Shown: piece after piece, positions 43,902-50,391 of the stretch | Layout of the letters: every line of letters starts with the position of its first letter | Position numbering within the stretch: position 1 is the stretch's first letter | Source of the DNA: Porphyromonadaceae bacterium UBA7555 | GTDB lineage: Bacteria; Bacteroidota; Bacteroidia; Bacteroidales; Muribaculaceae | Direction of reading: 5' to 3' | DNA: 54,602 bases | Assembly: GCA_002478045.1 (NCBI GenBank) | Contig: DLLT01000027.1 | Location: forward strand, 1 to 54,602 | The notes under the pieces: generated by a model | The model's input: the letters and a program-made list of their open reading frames with translations, nothing else | Databases searched by the model: none | What the model was told of the DNA's origin: nothing | Made by a program: the position numbers and the translations under genes

Positions 43902-44570
43902 ATGCTGGAATTCTTGATAGACATAGACCAATCGCTGATGCTGGCGCTTAACGATATGCACTCGGCTTATATGGACGGCTTTATGATGCTGTTCTCCGGC
44001 CGTTGGGTATGGGTGCCGATGTATGCAGCCATTTTTGTCGCCGTGCTGTGGCGCTATGGATGGCGGCGTGGACTGCTGCTGTCTTTGGCGGTAGGACTTG
44101 CAGTGACCGTTGCCGACCAGACCTGTGCAACATTGCTCCGTCCCTTGGCCGAGCGCCTGCGTCCCGCCAATTTGGACAATCCACTGAGTACCATGGTGCA
44201 TATCGTTGATGGATACCGCGGCGGACAATACGGCTTCCCGTCGTGCCATGCGGCCAATACCTTTGCGCTCGCGGCGGCGGTGGCGGTACTGCTGCGGCGG
44301 CGCGGCGTTGTCGCTTTTCTGTATGCCTGGGCCTTGGTGACGTGCTACAGCCGTATATACTTGGGCGTTCACTATCCCGGCGACCTTTTGGTGGGCGCGA
44401 TTGTCGGCACTGCGGCGGCGCTGTTGTGCGTACTCACCGTGCGGCATTATACACACACCTTGCAGGTGTCGAAGGTCCAGGAGCGGTGGCACGAGCTGAC
44501 ACCTCAGCGCTTTGTCGTGGGCGTCGGTATGGCTGTCATTGTGGCCTTAGCCATTGTCGCTGTCTTCTGA
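43902..44570 (+). CDS. PAP2-family membrane phosphatase
   Basis: The 222-residue protein has about six membrane segments and the PAP2 acid phosphatase motifs: RPLAERLRP (motif 1), YGFPSCHAAN (motif 2, PSxH with Cys) and SRIYLGVHYPGD (motif 3, with catalytic His and Asp). It likely removes phosphate from a lipid (diacylglycerol phosphate, undecaprenyl diphosphate or lipid A). The start chosen, 4 bases after the upstream stop, is coupled to the LTA-synthase-like gene; an earlier frame start would lie inside that gene. Confidence 0.9.
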   Translation: MLEFLIDIDQSLMLALNDMHSAYMDGFMMLFSGRWVWVPMYAAIFVAVLWRYGWRRGLLLSLAVGLAVTVADQTCATLLRPLAERLRPANLDNPLSTMVHIVDGYRGGQYGFPSCHAANTFALAAAVAVLLRRRGVVAFLYAWALVTCYSRIYLGVHYPGDLLVGAIVGTAAALLCVLTVRHYTHTLQVSKVQERWHELTPQRFVVGVGMAVIVALAIVAVF

Positions 44571-44654
44571 AGCGGTTTGTCTGAGGACTATGGGCGTATG
44601 CGATGTTGTAATGACGATTTGTGCGTAATCGTATGCCGTGTATGGGGTGTCAAT

Positions 44655-44672
44655 AATGTATTGCGCCCCTAC
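44655..44672 (-). repeat. REP-like sequence, copy 1
   Basis: On the minus strand it reads GTAGGGGCGCAATACATT, which matches 47493-47510 at 16 of 18 positions. It resembles interspersed short repeats seen in many Bacteroidales genomes. Confidence 0.5.
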
Positions 44673-44691
44673 AATATCTGTCCTTAAAAGC

Positions 44692-44732
44692 ATCAAAAGG
44701 GCCGACCCCGTGGCGGGATCGGCCCTTTTGAT
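44692..44732. terminator. Bidirectional terminator after rplI
   Basis: A 19-base arm hairpin (ATCAAAAGGGCCGACCCCG and its near complement) has A-rich and T-rich ends on both sides, so it can stop transcription from either strand. Confidence 0.88.
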
Positions 44733-44753
44733 ATTGTGGTGTGTCCAAAAAGA

Positions 44754-45197
44754 TTATTCGGCAACAACCTCGAAGGGAATTTCTACGCTGACTTCTTTGT
44801 AGATATTCACAGTGGCGGTGTAGTTGCCCACTTCCTTAACGGGTTGCTTGATCGAGATAAGTTTGCGGTCGATTTCGTGTCCGGCTTCTTTGAGAGCCTC
44901 GGCAATCTGAGCTGCGTTGACCGAGCCGAAGATTGTGCCTGTATCGCTGACTTTGGTGGCGATGGACAGCTTGACATCCTTGAGAGCTTCGGCGAGAGCT
45001 TCGGCATCGGCTTTGAGCTGAGCCAGCTTGTGTGCGCGTTGACGCAGGTTCTCGGCGAGAACTTTCAGTGCGGAGGGTGTAGCGATGACACCGCGTCCGG
45101 TGGGAATCAGATAGTTGCGGCCATAGCCGTTCTTTACTTCAACAACGTCGTCCTTGTATCCAAGGCCTGCAACGTCTTCTTTCAGAATAAGTTTCAT
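44754..45197 (-). CDS. rplI: Ribosomal protein L9
   Basis: The 147-residue protein has the L9 opening (MKLILKEDVAGLGYKDDVVEVKNG), the RNA-binding YGRNYLIPTGRG loop, a long connecting helix (about 42-75) and the C-terminal domain. It binds 23S rRNA and helps keep the reading frame. It lies 28 bases after rpsR, the last gene of the rpsF-rpsR-rplI operon. Confidence 0.97.
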   Translation of the reverse strand: MKLILKEDVAGLGYKDDVVEVKNGYGRNYLIPTGRGVIATPSALKVLAENLRQRAHKLAQLKADAEALAEALKDVKLSIATKVSDTGTIFGSVNAAQIAEALKEAGHEIDRKLISIKQPVKEVGNYTATVNIYKEVSVEIPFEVVAE

Positions 45198-45225
45198 ATC
45201 TTATATGGTCCTTGAATGGGGGTTG

Positions 45226-45495
45226 TTATTTCATAAGGTCGGTTACGTAGGGCAGCAGAGCCAGGTGGCGGGCACGCTTAACGGCCTGAGCCACGCGACG
45301 CTGGAATTTCAGCGAAGTGCCGGTGATGCGACGGGGCAGGATCTTGCCTTGCTCGTTGAGGAATTTCTTGAGGAATTCGGGATCCTTGTAGTCGACGTAC
45401 TTGATGCCTGCACGTTTGAAGCGGCAGTATTTTTTCTTCTTAACGTCTACCGACATGGGGGTCAGGTAGCGGATTTCGGATTGTGTCTGTGCCAT
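45226..45495 (-). CDS. rpsR: Ribosomal protein S18
   Basis: The 89-residue protein has the S18 core: YCRFKRAGIKYVDYKD, then KFLNEQGKILPRRITGTSL and the basic RAVKRARHLALLPY end. It binds 16S rRNA together with S6. The spacing to rpsF is 3 bases, so translation is coupled. Confidence 0.97.
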   Translation of the reverse strand: MAQTQSEIRYLTPMSVDVKKKKYCRFKRAGIKYVDYKDPEFLKKFLNEQGKILPRRITGTSLKFQRRVAQAVKRARHLALLPYVTDLMK

Positions 45496-45498
45496 TGT

Positions 45499-45870
45499 TT
45501 AGTCCTCCTTGGGTGCTTCGGCGTTTGTGGTTTCGGTGTTCTTTTTGCCACGGAGGCTGCGACGCTTGGCAGCGTACTCGGCGGCGTATTTGTCCTGGCG
45601 GAAAGTGAGGAAGCGGATGACGCGTTCGTCACGGCGGAAAGCTGTTTCGAGCTTCTTGACGGTGGTGGTGGGAGCGTCAAACTCAATCAGGGTGTAGTAG
45701 CCCGTGGACTTCTTGGCGATAGGATAAGCCAGCTTGCGCAGGCCCCATTCTTCGGTGTTCACAAGTGTGGCACCGGCATCGGTGAGCACCTTGCTGAACT
45801 TTGCTACCGCTTCCTTCATCTGTTCGTCAGACAAAACGGGAGTTAAAATGAAAACGGTTTCGTACTGCAT
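45499..45870 (-). CDS. rpsF: Ribosomal protein S6
   Basis: The 123-residue protein has the S6 ferredoxin-like fold (MQYETVFILTPVLSDEQM, WGLRKLAYPIAKKSTGYY) and a charged C-terminal tail (GKKNTETTNAEAPKED). It forms the S6-S18 platform on 16S rRNA. It heads the operon; the promoter is at 45957-45964 on this strand. Confidence 0.97.
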   Translation of the reverse strand: MQYETVFILTPVLSDEQMKEAVAKFSKVLTDAGATLVNTEEWGLRKLAYPIAKKSTGYYTLIEFDAPTTTVKKLETAFRRDERVIRFLTFRQDKYAAEYAAKRRSLRGKKNTETTNAEAPKED

Positions 45871-45956
45871 TGTTTAATGTTAGTTGGGGTATGTGTTTAG
45901 TGTTGTTTATTTCGCTTTGGCCGTGCGGGCGTTTTGCCTTCGGGCCAAACCGACTG

Positions 45957-46020
45957 CAAAGGTACGCATATTTTTCGGATTGGCAATACGTTGACCCTAA
46001 GAAAATTCTTTGTATCTTTG
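45957..46020. promoter_or_regulatory. Divergent promoters of rpsF and the Fic gene
   Basis: On the minus strand ATTG (45984-45987) and TACCTTTG (45957-45964), 19 bases apart, drive rpsF. On the plus strand TTGA (45991-45994) and TATCTTTG (46013-46020), 18 bases apart, point to the Fic gene. The two -33 boxes are almost touching. Confidence 0.75.
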
Positions 46021-46102
46021 TAAATCCAAACAAAATCAACCATCGCGCCACCCATCCCGAGTATCATTGCCGTTATCCACTCGTTAAAATCGATAGAGAA
46101 CA

Positions 46103-46717
46103 ATGAACGTCGAAGCCTTCCAAAAGTCCATACGCTTTTTCAACGACCTGGAAGTTCCGGAATGGCTTAATTACGGCAATAATTCGCTTGACCGAAAAAG
46201 CCACAAAAAGGCGTATGGCTTATACGAGAGCGGCTTGATGAGCAGTATAGAGCCGGTGACGCTGAAATGCTTGCAGCAGATACACGCGTATATATTCGGT
46301 GGGTTGTACGACTTTGCCGGGCAGATTAGGACTAAAAATATCTCGATAGGCGGGTTCACCTTCGCCAATTGTATGCATTTCCCCGACACATTGCAAGTCA
46401 TCGAGCGTATGCCCGAAACGACTTACGACGAGATCATGGACAAATATGTCGAGATGAACGTTGCCCATCCCTTTATGGAGGGCAATGGTCGTAGCACGCG
46501 CATCTGGCTGGACCTGATGTTGAAGCGTTCGCTCCGGCGTTGTGTGGATTGGAGCCGCATCGACAAGAATGAATACCTCGCCGCTATGCGCGAAAGCGTA
46601 GCCGACAGCGCCCACGTCAAACGCCTGGTCGCCTCCGCCTTGACGCCCCTGATAGACGACCGCGAGATGTTTATGAAGGGCATTGATTACTCATACTATT
46701 ACGAACAACCCGATTGA
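46103..46717 (+). CDS. Fic-family protein (putative AMP-transferase)
   Basis: The 204-residue protein has a complete Fic active site, HPFMEGNGR (122-130), with the catalytic His and the anion-binding Gly-Asn-Gly-Arg loop, followed by STRIWLDL. Fic enzymes usually move AMP from ATP to a target protein, often a toxin-like act. I see no (S/T)xxxE(G/N) inhibitory helix, and no antitoxin-like gene is adjacent, although a broken fragment follows. Length fits short, single-domain members. It has its own promoter, divergent from the ribosomal operon. Confidence 0.88.
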   Translation: MNVEAFQKSIRFFNDLEVPEWLNYGNNSLDRKSHKKAYGLYESGLMSSIEPVTLKCLQQIHAYIFGGLYDFAGQIRTKNISIGGFTFANCMHFPDTLQVIERMPETTYDEIMDKYVEMNVAHPFMEGNGRSTRIWLDLMLKRSLRRCVDWSRIDKNEYLAAMRESVADSAHVKRLVASALTPLIDDREMFMKGIDYSYYYEQPD

Positions 46718-46733
46718 CCGATGAGCAAAATAG

Positions 46734-46889
46734 TTGTTTGGGGCTGCGGGAGCCAATCGCGAGGCCAAGAAAGCAAAGGTGACCGAAAAACTTAAGGCTC
46801 TGTTCCGAAGATTCTATGACCTTTGCGGCGGCGTATTCCCCGACGCGGACGCAAAAGAAAATGATAGCAAAATGCGCGATAAGGGCTAA
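46734..46889 (+). pseudogene. Possible remnant of a small gene after Fic
   Basis: A frame beginning at a TTG (46734) and ending at TAA (46887-46889) encodes a basic, helix-prone stretch (KAKVTEKLKALFRRFYDLCG) that looks like real protein. It has no ATG start and is preceded by a stop. An ATG at 46721 opens another frame but ends after 24 codons. This fits a truncated or frameshifted gene; a short real gene with a TTG start is possible. The rest of 46718-47060 holds the promoter at 46912-46944 and two mini-frames. Confidence 0.35.
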
Positions 46890-46911
46890 TGATTAGAAAA
46901 AACAGGAATTT

Positions 46912-46944
46912 TTTGGCCGAAAGGGAAAAATATTTGTACTTTTG
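46912..46944 (+). promoter_or_regulatory. Promoter of the LytTR gene
   Basis: TTTG (46912-46915) and TACTTTTG (46937-46944) are 21 bases apart. The leader to the ATG at 47061 is about 110 bases and contains two overlapping short frames (46953-46988 and 46985-47026). Confidence 0.75.
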
Positions 46945-46952
46945 CGTAGTAA

Positions 46953-47026
46953 ATGCTGCCGATGATTTCGAGAACTCCGATGTTATGAAAATTACGAGCC
47001 CCTTCGGAATAAAAGTATCTTCGTAG
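46953..47026 (+). other. Two overlapping mini reading frames in the LytTR leader
   Basis: The first (46953-46988) encodes MLPMISRTPML and the second (46985-47026) encodes MKITSPFGIKVSS. They overlap by ATGA, which suggests coupled translation. They may be upstream frames that regulate the gene, or chance. Confidence 0.3.
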
Positions 47027-47060
47027 TTGCGATGCTCTTCGGCAGGTGTAATTAGACGTT

Positions 47061-47483
47061 ATGGACAATATTTTGCTTTTTTCGACACGCGACGAGCTGA
47101 CGCGCATACGACTGGAACGTGTGATGTATTTTGAGGCTGATGCCAATTACACGAAAGTTGTGTTTTCCAACGGGTTGACGGCCACGCTGCTGACCTCGCT
47201 GGTGCATCTTGAGAAACTCATAGCCGGGGTGCTTATCGAGAAAAACAGCATCTTTGTGCGCATCGGCAAACGCTATATCATCAATAGCGCTTATCTGTTC
47301 CAAATCAACGTCTTGCGACAGCGTCTGGTGCTGAGCGACTTGATATCCTCGTATACGGCGACGCTCTCGGTGAGCAAGGACGCCCTACGCAAGCTTAAAG
47401 CTCTGTATACCACACCTGTGCGTCGTAATGCGGATGTCGAAGGCGTGCAACCGCGTACGGACACCGAGTCCGCATCACAATAG
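47061..47483 (+). CDS. Stand-alone LytTR-type DNA-binding protein
   Basis: The 140-residue protein is a LytTR domain (about 12-115): IRLERVMYFEADANYTKVVF, then EKLIAGVLIEKNSIFVRIGKR and YIINSAYLFQIN. There is no receiver or histidine-kinase-linked part, so it is not a classic two-component response regulator. The C-terminal tail (116-140) is polar. Target unknown. Confidence 0.85.
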   Translation: MDNILLFSTRDELTRIRLERVMYFEADANYTKVVFSNGLTATLLTSLVHLEKLIAGVLIEKNSIFVRIGKRYIINSAYLFQINVLRQRLVLSDLISSYTATLSVSKDALRKLKALYTTPVRRNADVEGVQPRTDTESASQ

Positions 47484-47492
47484 ATTGTCACC

Positions 47493-47510
47493 GTAGGGAC
47501 GCAATATATT
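47493..47510 (+). repeat. REP-like sequence, copy 2
   Basis: GTAGGGACGCAATATATT matches the minus-strand copy at 44655-44672 at 16 of 18 positions. It lies just after the LytTR stop. Confidence 0.5.
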
Positions 47511-47620
47511 GAGCCTGTCCGGCAAAGGTTTTGCTCGGTATAGGTAACATAAAAAGCCGCAAGGTTGGAACATAACATTGGCAGCATAATCTCAGCAAAC
47601 ACATTATAATATAGATAGAT

Positions 47621-48409
47621 ATGCAATCTCAAAGCATTATCATCATCGGCCGTCAGGGTCAGCAACCCGTCGCCATCGAAGATCTCTCGGTGAGCAAGCG
47701 TCATCTCGCGGCCACGCCCCTGGCCGACGGACGGTGGTCCATAGAGGACTTGGGCAGCACCAATGGCACGTATGTCAACGGTTTGCCCGTGGTTACGGCC
47801 ATCGTTGATGCCGATACACCGCTGATATTGGGGTCGCTACAGACCACGCTACGGCAGTTGCTGAACCTCGCACCCGCATCCAAGGCGAAGCCTGCGGCTG
47901 CAGCGCCCAAGGCGGCGCCATCAAGTGCCGCTGCCAAGCCCGCGCCGCAGCCCGTATCCGTGGCCGCATCCAATCCGACGCCCGTTCCGGCCGAACCGGC
48001 CATTGCCGCCGATGGTAGCGTGTCCATAAAGCACCTCGAGGAAGTTTACGAAAAATATCGTCACGACACCCTGGCGATAGCCCGTCGCCGCAACCACGCA
48101 TCCGTATACCGCATACTGCCTATGGCCGTGGGTATGCCGCTGGTGATGGGGCTCGTCGGAATGTTCACGACCGACATCGCCGTCAAGGGTGTATGTATGG
48201 GCGGACTGATGGCCCTGGGCTCGGCCCTTACCTTGCGTATGATTCCTATGGGCGACCGCCTGGCCGAGGAGCAATTCGACATCAACCGCCGTTTCCAAGT
48301 CGATTACAGCTGCCCGTGTTGCCACAACTTCTTGGGCGCGGCCAAGCCCTACGAAGTCCTTGTCAAGCAGGGCCAATGCCCATTCTGCAAGGTCAAGTTC
48401 AGAGAGTAA
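47621..48409 (+). CDS. FHA-domain membrane protein with C-terminal zinc ribbon
   Basis: The 262-residue protein has an FHA domain (about 5-85) with the phosphothreonine-binding set GRQG, SVSKRHL and DLGSTNGTYVNG. A Pro/Ala-rich spacer (about 90-130) follows, then a helical region, two membrane segments (about 167-185 and 190-208) and a C-terminal zinc ribbon with CPCCHNF and CPFCKVKF. FHA domains read phosphothreonine, so a Ser/Thr kinase elsewhere is likely a partner. The next gene, 97 bases downstream, encodes a caspase-like protease. Confidence 0.85.
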   Translation: MQSQSIIIIGRQGQQPVAIEDLSVSKRHLAATPLADGRWSIEDLGSTNGTYVNGLPVVTAIVDADTPLILGSLQTTLRQLLNLAPASKAKPAAAAPKAAPSSAAAKPAPQPVSVAASNPTPVPAEPAIAADGSVSIKHLEEVYEKYRHDTLAIARRRNHASVYRILPMAVGMPLVMGLVGMFTTDIAVKGVCMGGLMALGSALTLRMIPMGDRLAEEQFDINRRFQVDYSCPCCHNFLGAAKPYEVLVKQGQCPFCKVKFRE

Positions 48410-48506
48410 GCGCCGGATAGCCATAATTCACCAGAGATTGCGGAGGCTTCTGACCTCGCATTACTCCCATTATTCTCATAATTTCCCAATCATCTCACCC
48501 AAGATT

Positions 48507-49262
48507 ATGAAAGTCAAGACATATGCCGGACGACTATGCCTGCTTATATCGGTGCTGCTGTGCGCGATGGTTTCGCGTGCCTCCACGTACATTGTTGCGG
48601 TCGGTATCAACAACTATAAATATGTCACATCGTTGACCGTCTCCGAAGACGATGCCCGCGCCTTTGCTCGAATGTGCAAGTCCTATCCCGACCTGCACGT
48701 GGCGCTGGTGACGGGGTCTAACGCCACACGTGCCAACCTCATCGAGGTCATAGGAAATCATTTTGCCAAAGCCAAGGCCGATGATTCGTTGATATTCTTC
48801 TTCTCGGGACACGGGGTTGGAGGCGGCATAGTGGCATACGATACCGAAGACGAGGGTGAAGGCGAGATATTGTCCTACAAGGTGTTAGCACGCCTGATGA
48901 AGCGTTCGCCGGCTACGCGCAAGGTCGTCATTATCGACTCGTGCCACTCCGGATCGTCGCGCAACACCACATCCTCGTCGCGCAAGGTACGCCACAATGT
49001 CGGCGACCCCAATACGATACTATTTATGTCATCGCGTACCAACGAGTATTCGCTGGAGGTGCAGGGCATGTCCCAATCGCTGTTTACCTATCACCTGCTG
49101 CGCGGAATGCGCGGCAATGCCGATGCCGACGGCGACCGTAATATCACCGCGCGCGAGCTCTTTCGCTATGTCAGCGGAGCCGTGCGCCGAGATTCGCGAA
49201 ACAAGCAGCACCCCGTTATGTGGGGCAATTTTGACGCCGGATTCGTAATTATGAAATACTGA
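48507..49262 (+). CDS. Secreted caspase-like (C14/metacaspase) protease
   Basis: The 251-residue protein has a signal peptide (about 1-26, RLCLLISVLLCAMVSRAS). The caspase fold is visible: IVAVGINNYKYV, SEDDARAF, the catalytic His102 in FFFSGHGVGG and Cys146 in VIIDSCHSGS. The start at 48507 puts the signal peptide at the N-terminus; an earlier frame start would overlap the FHA gene. Prokaryotic caspase homologues cut after Arg or Lys and can take part in stress or death-like responses. Here it is exported. It lies between the FHA protein and the AraC regulator. Confidence 0.87.
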   Translation: MKVKTYAGRLCLLISVLLCAMVSRASTYIVAVGINNYKYVTSLTVSEDDARAFARMCKSYPDLHVALVTGSNATRANLIEVIGNHFAKAKADDSLIFFFSGHGVGGGIVAYDTEDEGEGEILSYKVLARLMKRSPATRKVVIIDSCHSGSSRNTTSSSRKVRHNVGDPNTILFMSSRTNEYSLEVQGMSQSLFTYHLLRGMRGNADADGDRNITARELFRYVSGAVRRDSRNKQHPVMWGNFDAGFVIMKY

Positions 49263-49267
49263 AAAAT

Positions 49268-50179
49268 ATGGAAACCGAACAGATACTACGCATCGAAGAC
49301 ATAGCGCGCGTGGAGGCCTATACACCGCACTTTTCGCGCATGACAGACAAATACTTATGCTGGCGCCTCGAGCCCGGGATGCAACCTATAGCCACACTTG
49401 AGCGGCCGCTGCGCCTCGACGGTATGGTCTTCGTGATATGTCATCGCGGCAGCTTGCGCCTCGAAATCAATTTCCAAGAATACCGGGCGCAGGACAATAC
49501 CTTGGTAGTCATCAATCCTAAGATGCTCTTCCGAATTTTTGACCTTGACTATTCGACCATAGATGCATACGTGCTGTTTCTGTCCTCCGACTTCCTGTCC
49601 GATGTTAATATCGACCTCAATGCTGTCAATATCAGATCGTTGTTCCAGCGGCACACCCCGGTAACCACGCTGACGTCCGACGAGACTACGCTGTTTACGC
49701 GTTTCCTCGAGCTGTTCGGACTTATCGCCGCCAACAACGCCGACAGCGTGTATTCGCGCAATACGGCTCGGTCGCTGGTGTCGGCGTGCGTATACCAGTT
49801 ACTCGAATTCAACTTCACGCGCCTCAACCGCATAGAGACGCAAATCGAACAGCCCGTCAATCGTCGTCTGGCTTACGTGCGCGACTTTATGCACCTGGTG
49901 CACAACGACTATATGCGCCACCGCGAGGTGTCATATTACGCCACGCAACTGTACATCTCGCCCAAGTATCTCTCAATGATTGTCCGCGAAGCCACCGGAC
50001 GCTCGGCCTCGGATTGGATCAACGAATTTGTGGTACTCGAAGCCAAGAACCTCATCAAATTCTCCGGCAAAAACATTCAGCAAGTGGCTTATGCCCTAAA
50101 TTTCACCAACCAGTCTGCCTTCGGTAAATACTTCAAGCACCTCACCGGAATGTCCCCTTCGGAGTATCAGAAATCTTAA
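49268..50179 (+). CDS. AraC-family transcriptional regulator
   Basis: The 303-residue protein has an N-terminal cupin-like sensor region (about 30-130) and two AraC helix-turn-helix units (about 205-300) with YISPKYLSMIVREATGRSAS and VAYALNFTNQSAFGKYFKH. It starts 5 bases after the caspase stop, so they are co-transcribed. It probably controls the downstream outer membrane receptor. Confidence 0.93.
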   Translation: METEQILRIEDIARVEAYTPHFSRMTDKYLCWRLEPGMQPIATLERPLRLDGMVFVICHRGSLRLEINFQEYRAQDNTLVVINPKMLFRIFDLDYSTIDAYVLFLSSDFLSDVNIDLNAVNIRSLFQRHTPVTTLTSDETTLFTRFLELFGLIAANNADSVYSRNTARSLVSACVYQLLEFNFTRLNRIETQIEQPVNRRLAYVRDFMHLVHNDYMRHREVSYYATQLYISPKYLSMIVREATGRSASDWINEFVVLEAKNLIKFSGKNIQQVAYALNFTNQSAFGKYFKHLTGMSPSEYQKS

Positions 50180-50226
50180 AAAATCAAAAAAAAACGGATA
50201 TTTGCTCCCGCTTTTGTCATGTTTTG

Positions 50227-50234
50227 TACTTTTG
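50227..50234 (+). promoter_or_regulatory. -7 box of the outer membrane receptor gene
   Basis: TACTTTTG matches the consensus, with TTTG at 50201-50204. The leader to 50392 is about 150 bases, long enough for a regulatory structure, and includes GTATAAAAAGG just after the box. Confidence 0.65.
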
Positions 50235-50391
50235 TACGTCTTACGTATAAAAAGGCATAAGAATACAAGATCAAAATCCGAGTCTCATCAATATACGATC
50301 TACATTTCTTTTTAGGCTAAGGCATCGTTGCGGTCTGCGTATCGTTTGACCTGCCCGATTATTAGAGTCATAATCCTATCTGAAATAGTAT

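Noticed and set aside
46235..46260. SSIEP in the Fic protein as an inhibitory motif
   Set aside because: The spacing does not fit (S/T)xxxE(G/N): the residue four before the Glu is Met and the next is Pro.
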